A stretch of DNA of 64,000 nucleotides from Galeopsis tetrahit (lineage: Eukaryota; Streptophyta; Magnoliopsida; Lamiales; Lamiaceae), in NCBI GenBank assembly GCA_963675135.1, contig OY776120.1:20240001-20304000 (forward strand). The letters run 5' to 3'. Below, one piece after another: positions 1-10,487 of this stretch. Below the pieces are notes generated by a model, which was given only the letters and a program-made list of their open reading frames with translations, did not search any database and had not been told where the DNA came from. Position 1 is the stretch's first letter. Each line of letters starts with the position of its first letter. The translations under genes were made by a program, and so were the position numbers.

Positions 1-52
1 AACTCAAAACCGCTTTAAAAATCGATACTCTATCTTCTACAAAAATCCTAAA

Positions 53-3000
53 ATGGCGATTATCAATATTATCAGTGAATCTAACGAAGTCGCAGGTACG
101 TTTGATTCTGATTTTTGGCTTTTAGAAAATGGCATTTTTGTGGAAAATGCAGTTTACTTCAACGGCCGACACAGCGCAGAAAATCAAGCTATTCTGACTA
201 TGTGCGAAGAATGCGGGCTGAGAAAGTACCTTGAATCGTCTCCAATCAATGTGTTTGAAGCAGAAGCCATGGAATTCGTTTTGCAGCTTGAAGGTGATAG
301 TGATGGTGTCCATTCAATGCTTTCAGGGCACAAAGTCTCGATTACCAGAGAAATCCTTGAAGTCATGTTAGATTTACCCCAAGGCCCCGTTGACATTTTG
401 ACCTATAAGGCAGGAGAAGAGAAAGAATGCGTAGGCAGATGGTCGGGTGTAGAACCAGAGACTCTAAGCAATCTTAAGAAAGATGTGCTTCCTACTGGTC
501 TTCAATTTTTGATGGACATAGCTGGAAAATGTTTGTTAGGTCAACATCACAGTCAGGATGCTCTAACAAATTTAAAAATCCGAATTATGGCCGCAATCAT
601 TGATCGTGTGCAAGGTGATTGGCAAGGACTTTTCTTAGAAAGACTGTTGAGTGAGAAAGAAAAAGTCTTGTTCGATGAGGATACAATGGAATTTTCGATT
701 AAGTCGAAGTTAGGGTTCGGGAACAAGCTGAGTATCTTGTTGCCACAGTTGGTCATCAAGAAGGCATATTGGAGTAATCCGAAGAAATTCCATCATGGAA
801 AATTCCTAATGAAAAAGGAATATGTTCGGTTTGAACAAGAACACCCTTTGGTGTTGCCTCAAGAACATGAAGCTCAAGAATCTGGTGCTTCAATGTATCG
901 GTCTGATGAGGATCAACCAGAAGTGCGATCCAAATCGAGGCATGATCCGAGCAGTCCTAGACCAAGAAGAGGGAGGTCTGCTAAAACTACCTCAGAATAG
1001 ACTGTTCGTTTCATTGAAACCGTGGTGCAAGAAAGTTCTGAAGAATAAGAGGTTAGTACTTCAAGTGTTGTTGTATTTCATAAAAGAACCAAAGAAAGAA
1101 GTGCTTCTAGACCTAGGAGAAGGCGTGTTGATTCCTCTCCTACCCCTTCAAATTCTGATCCTAGCCCAGCAGATCCCATTGACCTTCAACCCTCATGTTC
1201 TGGAGAATCAGCTCACTATTTTCCAATTTCTCAGAACACTCCTCATTCATCTCCTCAGAACACTTCTGTTCATCCTACTCCTATTTCGAGTCCTCAAAAT
1301 CAATCCACACCACATCATTCACCCACATAAGTTCATGATCACTCTACTGAACATGAATTTGAGACTTCTACTGTACCAATTGATATTTCATCATCCCCTG
1401 AACCTGAATATATAGCCCCTAAACCTGCTGGTTTAATGGAATATCCTATCTGTGATAAAGAAGATCGAATTAGGATAAGGCTGAGATTGGCTCTGTTGAA
1501 GCAGTTTCATGGTTTAGATGAAAGCTCAGTTGAATTTGAGAAACTTTTTAGGATTGGCACATGGGTGTACCTTAAGAGAAGTACTCTTAAAGAGAATCTA
1601 GCTATTATGGAAGGTATGGGTGGTGCTTCAATCTTTGATGATTGGGAGACAGAGCAGATGCTTGCAGCTGATGTTAACTCTTTTACTGAGTTACTAACCC
1701 AGAGTCAGTGGTGCAACTTGTTGAAAGGATAACAGGATTTAAGTACTCTATGGAAGATGTTGCCCCTGCTGCTGCAGATGAAAATATTGATGTTGATATG
1801 GAAAGTGAAGAAAGGGTAGTTGATGAGGTTGCTAATGTTGTTGAAGAAGATGTTATGGAAGTTGATGAAGCTGGTGACAATACAACAGAGGTGTTTGAGA
1901 ACACTGTTGTACTTGAAGAGACAGAGGTTTTGGAAAAACAAGATTTGAATGCTGAAGAGATGGAAAGCACTCCATTTCAGTCTGCTGAACCTATCATTCC
2001 TGAAGATGTGCAGGAACAGATCAGAACAGTTCCTGTTGAAAAGGAATCTGATAATTCTAGCTTTGAATTGTTGAAAAAGCAGAATGAAGAGCTTTAAGCC
2101 AAGTTGGAAGCTGCTGTGAGAATGTTTCAAGAAGCTACTGAAAGAATGAATAAGATGCATTCAGAAAATTCAGTTGAAAGAGTTATGGAGCATACAATGT
2201 CTAAAATCTATGATCTCCATAGACTTCAAGAGAAGAACTTATCTCAGGTGTTGCATGCAAAGTTGGAGCAACACATGACTCGCTTGAAAGAGTGGCATGA
2301 TGAAGCCAAAAAGGGGGAAGATAAGATAAGAAGAGTAATGGAGCAAACTCAATCACAACAAGCTCAACTGGTTGTGAGTCAAGATGAATTGAAAGAAGAA
2401 ATTGCAAGTTTGAATGAGAAAATCAAGCTTAGGAAACAACAGAAACAACAAAGTCAAGAAGTTGTTGTGAAAAAGAAAACTGATGTTGCTGAAAGTTCTA
2501 GTCAAAAGAAAAGGAAACTGATCTTGTCTGATGAAGAAGAACAAGAAGAAGAAACTGGTAGAATTACCAGATCCAGAAGCAAATTGAATCAAGCTGGTGT
2601 TTCAAGTGAAGAAAAAGAAAAGCTTGAATTGTTGAAGAAAAAGAAAGCTAAAGAAGCAGAGCTGAAAAAGAAGAAAGATAAGGATGTTAAGTTTTTAAGA
2701 ACAAGATTTGACAATAGAGTTGCAGCTTTGAGAAGGAAGATGAATGCTCAAAGGAAAGTTGAAGGAAAAGAATTTGATAAAAAATTTCGAGAAGAAAATT
2801 TTGTTGATTTTATAGTCCTACCTGAGAGTATGGATTACTGGAAAAATCTGAAGAAGAAGTGGCAGATTGCAAACTTCATTGTGAAGAAGTTTGGTGATCA
2901 TCTGAACAAGGAAGCTGAATTTGCTGATTTTGAAGAGTTCATGTTGAACATTGATAGAGATTTCTGGGAAGATATATCAAAAGTTGTTAATAGTGCTGAT

Positions 3001-3177
3001 ATGAAGATCTTATGTCCTGAAGAACCAATCTGGGATCCTCCAAGACTTGAGAATGGAGAACCTGATTACAAGGAGATTAGTAACATAATTGCTGAGATTA
3101 TCAAAGATGAAGGAATCACTGATCATCAACATATGATGGATATCAAAGCAAGGCTTTATGTTGCATTCAGAATCTGA
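53..3177 (+). pseudogene. Post-pol ORF (third ORF) of copy A, degenerate
   Basis: Relic of the long ORF that lies between pol and the 3' LTR in this family; the homologous and better preserved copy is at 57897-61031. The N-terminal block (about residues 1-290 from the ATG at 53) contains the motif RIMAAIID, which is also present in the third ORF of the other Sirevirus family here (20796-25523). A Ser/Pro/His-rich stretch follows, then a coiled-coil Lys/Glu-rich region (about 2104-2800) and a conserved C-terminal block containing KKWQIANFIVKKFGDH. It is broken by TAG at 998, further in-frame stops near 1046 and 1328, a one-base frameshift near 1705 and TAA at 2095; from 2104 to 3177 it is open again. 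I infer a structural or accessory retroelement protein. The position is the one called env-like in Sireviruses, but I see no membrane segment or signal peptide. Its role is unknown. Confidence 0.82.
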
Positions 3178-3399
3178 AGATAAAGAAAGAAGATGAAGGA
3201 CAAGCTCACAAGATAACTTTTCTTAACCTTAATCTTTATTTTTATATTTTCTGTTTATTTCATATTTCATGATTATGTGTAAAATGTGATATATGATATG
3301 ATTATGAATATGAATATGAATTTTGACTTGATGAACTGTTATGATAGACTACATACTTAACTATTGATTTATTAACATTTAAGTAGTTTTGGCTTCATC

Positions 3400-3413
3400 A
3401 AAAAGGGGGAAAT
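3400..3413 (+). promoter_or_regulatory. Polypurine tract of copy A
   Basis: AAAAAGGGGGAAAT lies directly before the TGTTGGG start of the LTR, the normal place for plus-strand DNA priming. The same tract precedes the 3' LTRs of copies B and C. Confidence 0.85.
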
Positions 3414-4989
3414 TGTTGGGATATGAATCCTATAAACAATGTTCTAGTTGATGATTGTATGTTTTGATGGCCAAAAGCAACTTAAAGTTAATGATATATG
3501 TGGTTCTAAGTCATCTTAACTAAGTCATCTGAAATAAGTTTACTGATCTTAATGAGATATTGAAAACTCAGTTACTGATCTTATTGTATTTACTGATCTG
3601 ATATATGCCAATAAAAAGGTATGGAATATAAAAGAAAAGAAAACCTAAAACCATAAGCTCACAAGACGAGCCAGAGGCCGGAGTGCCGTTAAAACCTTGC
3701 CTGGGAAAACCCTCCTTAGGGACAAAACCCAGGCGAAGGAAAAAGGTAAACTCCTCTAACAATCAATGTCTGCTTCTTGCACAAACTGATCTGATATATG
3801 AACTGTTAGGAACTAAGCTGATGTTTTGTATTGTATAGACAGCTTATAGTATAGGACTTAAATGTACTCATTTGTATGTAGTTCAGTTGATGTATAGATA
3901 GGTTTTATATATATGTAAAGTTGTATTCTATTGTATTCAGCATTGTAATAGTTTAGAACAGTAGATTAGAACACTAGATTAGAAGAAGATCAGAAGATTA
4001 TTGAAGACTCAGAAGACTACTTCAGAATAAGAAGACTTCAAGAAGAGTTGAAGAAAAGCTTAGAAGAATTCTGGAGAAGTTAGAACAGTTTTGAAGAACT
4101 GTGCTGACTGGCTCAGAACAGTAAAAATCAGAAGAGTAAGTTATTGTGCTGAGTTGGTGAATTTGAAGAATAAGTTTGGAAAACTTATTTAAGGCGTAAC
4201 TGAAGATATTTTGAAGAGATGCGGACTTGGAATTAGTTGAAAGAAGTTACAAAGTCGGTTACAAGAAGGAAGTTACAAAAACAGTTTTAGAGTTAGTTGA
4301 GAGTTAGTTCACAAACTGCTAACTGTCATACTAAGTTCTATAAATACTAAGTGATCTCTACTGCTGAAGACTACTGAACATTTACTGATCCTAAAGCAAT
4401 TGAAGAGCAAGTCTACAGAGCATTTGAAGAACTCACAGAGTTAAGGAGATCAAACTGAGAAGAGCCACTGAATTGAAGAGAAGAATCAAAGGCTATTCAA
4501 AGAGAAGTTTTACTTTTCATTTTAAAGTTTGTGTTGTTGTAAACAAGTGTGCTAGTTACTTGTGAAATTACTAGTCGATCGAAGATACACTTGAGAGTGT
4601 AATCGATAAGATCACAGTCTTAATCTTGGGACTTTAAGCCACAAGAAACTCAAGAAGGAAGAGTTAATAAAACATCACAACTGGGATTGTGAGAGTGGAT
4701 GTAGACATTTGTCGAACCACTATAAATCTTGTGTTCTTTACTTTTCTGTTTGAAATTTGTTTGATATTTGTTTAACCAAGAACAGTAAAGTTGTCTAAGT
4801 AAAGATCTAAATAAAAGTTGAGTATAAAACTGAAGCTGGAAGTACTGATCTGATCCAGTAAGAACAGTACTATTCAGAACACTATTCCGCATTAAAACTA
4901 TGATATTTTGAAAGAATTTTAAAAGTCTATTCACCCCTCCCCTCTAGACTTTTACTAGTTTAATCAATCTTAACTCAACTTGGGACCAA
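3414..4989 (+). repeat. 3' LTR of copy A
   Basis: It begins TGTTGGGATATGAATCC like both LTRs of copy B and is homologous to them along its length. It is longer than the 1404-bp B LTRs mainly because of the 177-bp insert at 3608-3784. A TATA box (TATAAATA) lies at 4339-4346 at the position equivalent to 34303-34310 in copy B. The right end near 4989 lacks the terminal CA and runs into a TA repeat. Confidence 0.88.
3608..3784. mobile_element. 177-bp insert in LTR A flanked by a 16-bp direct repeat
   Basis: Compared with both B LTRs, LTR A carries 177 extra bases. The insert is bracketed by identical copies of ACTGATCTGATATATG (3592-3607 and 3785-3800); copy B has the site once. A 16-bp duplication is the length expected of LINE/SINE-type target-primed integration. 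I could not assign the insert to a SINE family, and no clear pol III A/B boxes are visible. It contains a GC-richer core of the form CCTTGCCTGGGAAAACCCTC. Confidence 0.7.
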
Positions 4990-6657
4990 TATATATATAT
5001 ACATACGTGATTAGGATCAGTAATAAGTGCAACATAGTAATTGTAATGATTTTTTTTTTCTTTTCTTTTAAAACTGCTTACAACGATTTATAATTTTGGG
5101 CTTGGAAAAAAAAAATACTGCTTACAATGATGATCAAAATGGTCTAATTATATCTTCCTCCAAAAGCTGGACACAGGAAGAATAGTGGATTCGTAACTTC
5201 TTCCACATCATCACATAGACGGCAGTGTTTCGTAATTTTTAGTTAGGTTAAATTAGATTTTTATTTTTAGGTGAAATGAAAGAAGAAATAAAAAAAAGGG
5301 GTAAAAGATTGTGAATGAAACAAGTTTAAAAAAAGGTACTATTATTTGAACCTCTTAGTTGTTAAATACACCACCCCGTCTAGCTCTATAGTTTCGGCCC
5401 TTTTCCTTGTTTTACCTGGGCTTTAGCTAGGTTGTGTTTTCTAGGCCCATTTCGTTAGTTTGGGCTTCTTCCATATGCCTCTTTGATTTTATTTTTTATT
5501 TTTATTTAGAACCACTACATCAAGCAAAAAAATATGAATACACTTTTTATGAACAAAAGGAGTACCATGTTTAGGAGTGTGCAAATAATGCCCGAATCGG
5601 AAAAAAGATCGGAATCGAACTGATCAATTAGTTTTTTTTGGTCCGGTCTTCGATCCTTCAAATTTAGGATTCTGGGTTTCCAGGCCAATCCGGTCTAACA
5701 CCGGAATTTTCCGATCTGGACCGGATTTTTTTTTTTTTATATTTTTTGGGCACGTTTGGTTTTCTTGATTAGCTATGATAGTCTATTTAATACCGTCCAA
5801 TCAAACATTTGATTCGCGTGAATAAAGCCCGAGAATCAACTCAGCCCGAGACACTTTTTGTATTTTATCATGTTCTAGCGTGAAAAGTAATCAAGGGGTA
5901 GGGGGTAAGTTTAATTGTCCCGAGGAAACTCCCCATCATTTGGGCATGTGTATTACCAATTTTGTCCTCATAACACCCTTCTATATATGTGTATTCACTC
6001 ACTCTCACTTAGCAGGACAACTATATATGTGTATTCACTCACTATCAATTAGACCATAATTGTCGTTCATCTTCTTCGTCGAGGCGATATTTCTCGAATG
6101 CCGATTTCTTTTTTGTCGAGGCGATATTTCTTCGTCTATTCTTACCGTCTTCTTCTTCCGCCTCAATTTTTGTTCGGCTCTTCCGTCGCCGCTGGGTCGA
6201 AAAATTAATTTCTCTAATTTTAAGCAGCAAATCCTAAGGTTAGAAAAAATGGGAGTTACTGTGGCGGTGGTAGTAGTTACCGGCAAAGAGATGTTACTGC
6301 AAATGACTGTATTTTAACCCTTTGTATTGGTACTAGGGTAGGAGTAGTATTTTAGAGGAAATAAATTAGATATAAATTATGAGAAGATCCATTAAAAAAA
6401 ATACCTATTGTGAATATAAAAATATAAAATCAAATGTTAAAGGTTATTTTTGACATTTTACACTAAAATTCAATTTTGTCCCACAATCCAAACAACTTGA
6501 GCATACATTATCATATAAACTTAAAAATTTAATCCATCAATCCAAACATAAATTTTAAATTAACTTTTCATCTATGCATTATTCTGAAAGGATGTAAATG
6601 TGCATAATGGTCGAATCTGTATTTTGAGATTTTAGAATAATTTGAAGGTTTGTTGTA
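4990..6657. other. Non-coding AT-rich stretch
   Basis: No gene is supportable here. It starts with a short TA repeat (4989-5001). At 5560-5730 there is GC-richer sequence with repeated CCGG/GGTCCGG words of a type common in plant repeats. At 5981-6050 a segment containing CTATATATGTGTATTCACTC occurs twice in tandem about 39 bp apart, and TCGAGGCGATATTTC occurs twice at about 6079 and 6117. Short ORFs at 6035-6317 have no recognisable features and are treated as chance. Confidence 0.6.
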
Positions 6658-7058
6658 GATTTTCATTTGTATTCATCAAGATTTGAAGACCAATTGAAGA
6701 TTTTCATTTGTATTCATCAAGATTTGAAGACCTATTGAAGAATTTTCAATCCATTCATCGACCAATTGACGATTTTCATTTGTATTCATCAAGATTTGAA
6801 GACCTATTGAAGAAATTTCAATCCATTCATCGACCAATTGACGATTTTCATTTGTATTCATCAAGATTTGAAGACCTATTGAAGAATTTTCAATCCATTC
6901 ATCGACCAATTGACGATTTTCATTTGTATTCATCAAGATTTGAAGACCTATTGAAGAATTTTCAATCCATTCATCGACCAATTGAAGATTTTCATTTGTA
7001 TTCATCAAGATTTGAAGACCTATTGAAGAATTTTCAATCCATTCATTGAATATTTGTT
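6658..7058. repeat. 72-bp tandem repeat (minisatellite)
   Basis: Unit starts (GATTTTCATT) fall at 6699, 6771, 6843, 6915 and 6987, exactly 72 bp apart. A shorter 41-bp first unit at 6658 precedes them. Units differ by only a few bases. Because 72 is a multiple of three, both strands stay open as 24-residue repeats, which accounts for the open frames here; I see no evidence that they are translated. The sequence beyond 7050 (TTGAATATTTGTTGAATATT) decays into related words. Confidence 0.92.
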
Positions 7059-8424
7059 GAATATTTTGAAGTTATTCACCGGATATTTGAAAATTTGTTA
7101 AGGATTTGTAGATAAGATTTGGAGATTCTTTAATTTTTTATTTTAAGAATTTACAATTTTCATCATTTTTTCTGTAAATGATCTTTCATTGATACAAAAA
7201 TCTATATTTGATGTAATATTTTTCATTATTTTTGTTAATTATGTATCACTTTGTTAGATTTTTTTTATTGATAATCTATTTCGTATTATTATATATGGAT
7301 CACTGTATTTCATCATTTTTCACTCATCCGCAAGTGATTTTATATATATATACTGTTTTTAATTTGTAATATTCAAATTCACAATAGATTATACTTTATA
7401 GACATGTGTGTATCTATTATGGACACACAATATTCGTTATACTCCATAATGTATGTATATATTCAATTTTTCAATTTCTTATAATATATTATACCCAATT
7501 AATATATGTATATGTTTACTTTTTCAGATTTTGTATAATGAAGTGTTATTTATCTTTCATACAATATATATATATATATGCATATCTATTGTATGTACCC
7601 GTTGTTATTTTCATTGTATAAAATTTATTAATTTACTTTAATTATAGAACTTACAAATTTCATTAACTATGAACATTATTTCAATTTTGAATCGAATAAG
7701 AATATAAGATTTTACCCTCCATTTTATGAATGTTTGACCATTTTATTCCTATAATTATGGTCCATTCATATAAATATGGGAAAATCTTAAATGCACAGGG
7801 TGCACCTATCAAATTCCTGTGCACACGGTTTTAACCCATTTGCATATATGACCCGCTCCGGCTCGTATACTTATATTCGGGTCAGTATATAAAGTCAATA
7901 TTTTATTTTTTGTATTTTTTATTATATTGTTCACGCCCTTTTGTATTCCCGCTCTCTATCATCTTCTTCCTTCTTCGATAAGTTAGTACGATTCCTCTCG
8001 CTGGTTATCTACCGTTTTCCGGCGATTTTGGTCTCTTTTTTCTCGTTATTCTCGTATTTCCGACGATTATAGTGTTTTTCCTTATCGTGTTATCGTTTTC
8101 GGGCGGTTATATTGTTCGTTCACCACCACCGCGCCACCACTGTTAAGCTCTGTATCGATTTCACTCTGTTCCTCTCCTTTTAACACTAGGTACTATGTTT
8201 TATTCTTATTTTTACTCTTTATTTCATTTTTATTTTATTTTTAGGGTTTAGATTTTTGTTTTACAGGTTTTTACTGTGAGTATGTTTCATCTGTTGTTTA
8301 TATTTGTTGTGTTGTAGTTCATATCTCGTTTGGTTGTTGTTTATATCATCTTCTATATTTCTGCTTTGTTTATTTCTATTTTTTGTTGTTGCATGTGTTC
8401 TTTCATTTTTTAATTTTGTTAAAT

Positions 8425-8600
8425 GTTAGATAGAGTACTGAAATTCGTAGATAACCACGGAAAACCGTAGATAATCTCCTGAAATTCGTAGATAATGTCA
8501 TCTGAAAAGCGTAGATAACGATATGAAATTCGTAGAAAATCGTCTGAAATTGTATTATTACTGAAAGAAATTCGTAGATAACTGCCTGAAATTGCATGCT
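8425..8600. repeat. Degenerate short tandem repeat based on CTGAAATTCGTAGATAA
   Basis: The word GAAATTCGTAGATAA and close variants recur about every 17-35 bases (about 8439, 8476, 8525, 8570). Spacing is irregular and the copies are diverged. Confidence 0.7.
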
Positions 8601-8639
8601 CTCCTTTGTTACATGTATTTTGTATTCTAAATTTTGTAT

Positions 8640-8715
8640 ATTGTGGATATATTACTGAAAAGTGGTGGTTATATTACTGAAAAGTGTAATTGTGGATATT
8701 GAAAAGTGTTGTTAT
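8640..8715. repeat. Short cluster of ACTGAAAAGTG repeats
   Basis: Three or four copies of (AC)TGAAAAGTG separated by TGGTTATATT-like spacers. The same word makes up the intronic cluster at 10594-10775 and the long array at 12741-13389 / 27835-29605, linking these positions. Confidence 0.75.
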
Positions 8716-9156
8716 TCTTACTATTTTTTTATAGTATTAGTGATCTTTCATCTACTGAATTTTGTTTTTGTTGTTGTTTTATGTAGTTTGATATGTTAAA
8801 TTTTGTAAAGTGTAAGATTTTGGTTACTGTTTTATGAAAACTGTTTGTTTCATGTTGTTTAAAAGTTTAAATGTGGATATTGAATACTGTTATTATTCTT
8901 AATTTATTTTTTTATGAGTTTACTGTTATATATTTAGTGCTATCTGTGGTGTTTTAGGTGTATTCATTAGTTCCTGGTAATATTTCCAGGAGAATGTAGT
9001 TGCCTTCTTGATATTTAAAGTTGAAGCTTCCTTGAATCATTTTCTTTGTCACTAATTTATGTATTTCAGAGCTAGTTATTGAATTAAAAGTGAGGCTTCT
9101 TGCTTCCATGTCTTTTTAATTTCTCTTATTCACCCCTAAACATATTTTGAATCTAG

Positions 9157-10487
9157 GTTCTGTGGAGTTAGCTTCTGCTGGCGTCTCCATATTACTCTTC
9201 AACATAGTCTCGAAGCTTTTTAATATTCCACTCCTCAGTGTTGCTACTTCTTTTGTGGCTGAAGACATTTCAAAGAATGCCAGCAAATTTCCCACATCAG
9301 GTATATGTGTTATATCCAAGTCTAAACTATTTATTGTGATGCACATTATTTCAGTTTTTAAAGTCATGTAAGTTCATACTATTCATTAACTTCAAATGTT
9401 TTTGGAGTGCTATCATTTTGTTTAGAGGACTTAGCAACGGTAGATCTTTTTCATAATGCTGCAGAAAAGCTGCAGCTATCTTCAGTGTCGACAGCTTTGT
9501 TCTTAGCTGTTTGTATCGGCATCTTTGAAGCTACGACACTGGTTCTTGGTTCTGGACCTCTTCTTAGTCAGATGGGCATATCAACGGTATGGAATTTAAA
9601 AGCAACGAAGATCTAGATTTATCTTGGTTTAAATTCTATGCCAAATGATTTTCATTTGGTGGCTTAAAACTGGATTTTTGACACGTACGATCTCATGATT
9701 TGGGTAACACTGCGAATAATTGTATGTTGTAGAACCAGTTTTATCAGAAAGTTTGATCACAATTGTGTAAAGGATCTTTTTTTGTTTCAGGATGCACTAA
9801 TATTATGTGTTTCTATTATGTATTCAACTACCATTGCATGGTTTTTTCGTTGAATGACATTATTTTTGTTCAGGCCTCTTCAATGCGTGGTCCTGCACAG
9901 CGATTTCTTATTCTGAGGGCTATTGGTGCTCCTGCTTTTGTTGTTTCTTTGGCACTTCAAGGAATTTTCCGCGGGTTCAAGGATACAAAAACCCCTGTAT
10001 TCTGTTTAGGTAACTGACGTTTTTAATTGTACTAAAGTTGAGGGGGGAAGTAAGAAATTAATCAAAGGAATCAGCTCTTCTGAGCCCTACCCATCGTTTG
10101 GATTGAAAGCATTTTGACGTCCTAACATGCTTTCACACACAAACAAAAAGATCGTCCTTAGATTTATTTATGTATTTTTCTCTTTAAAGAACTGATTCAA
10201 CTTTTGCCTGCAGGTTTTGGGAATTTTACTGCTATATTCCTCTTCCCTTTATTTATGTATTATTGTCGGTTGGGTGTTAACGGAGCTGCCATTTCCACCG
10301 TTGTCTCTCAGTATGTATTCGTGCAGGCTTCCAATTGGCTTTTGTTTCCCTTGGTAACTTTGAACCTGAGTCATAGTCTTTGTTTTAGTTGATTAGTTTG
10401 TTTTGATGATATTTTTCTTGTGTCAGATACATTGTCACCATTTCAATGATTTGGTATCTTAATAAGAGAACTGTATTATTGCCTCCG
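9157..10487 (+). pseudogene. Internal exons of a MATE efflux transporter (DETOXIFICATION/FRD3-EDS5-like), gene fragment
   Basis: Five exons with good splice borders are readable: 9157-9300, 9426-9586, 9874-10009, 10214-10310 and the first part of 10427-10527. They encode typical MATE sequence: ELASAGVSILLFN and LLSVATSFVAEDI (exon 1), SSMRGPAQRFLILRAIGAPA and ALQGIFRGFKDTKTP (exon 3), LGVNGAAISTVVSQ (exons 4-5) and WYLNKRTVLLPPR (exon 5). These motifs fit the plant group that includes chloroplast-located DTX44/45-like proteins and FRD3. MATE proteins have 12 helices and export organic compounds using ion gradients. Only a middle part is present; the transit peptide, first helices and the last third are missing, so it cannot be a working transporter. 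Similarity stops at about 10487, where the exon continues in another frame into the C48 protease gene. I read it as a captured gene fragment. Confidence 0.82.

Larger units (their letters stand above)
1..4989 (+). mobile_element. Copy A: 3' part of a Sirevirus-like Copia LTR retrotransposon, cut by the window edge
   Basis: The window opens just upstream of the post-pol open reading frame of an LTR retrotransposon and runs through a polypurine tract into one LTR. The ORF and LTR closely resemble those of the complete copy B (33552-62653), which defines the family. Gag, pol and the 5' LTR would lie to the left of the window. The LTR's right end reads ...GGGACCAA followed by a TA tract, so the usual terminal CA is altered and no target duplication can be checked. 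The coding part has several stops and a frameshift, so this copy is dead. Confidence 0.88.
7059..9156. other. AT-rich region upstream of the MATE/C48 gene, with a pyrimidine-rich leader-like segment
   Basis: No coding region is supportable. 7059-7780 is very AT-rich. From about 7786 the composition changes: GTGCA-containing sequence, then a C/T-rich stretch at about 7930-8180 with words such as TTTTCCGGCGATTTT that resembles a plant promoter or 5' leader. It could be the start of the transcription unit whose exons begin at 9157, but that is inference. Degenerate short repeats occupy 8425-8715 (separate entries). Confidence 0.5.

Noticed and set aside
822..1415. 197-codon ORF overlapping the copy A third ORF
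   Set aside because: Leu/Ile-rich translation in the wrong frame; the real frame is shown by alignment with copy B 58670-59230.
6035..6317. Short ORFs on both strands
   Set aside because: Overlapping frames of simple composition with no recognisable motif.
6658..7058. CRISPR-like array
   Set aside because: Whole 72-bp units are repeated without unique spacers; it is a minisatellite in plant DNA.
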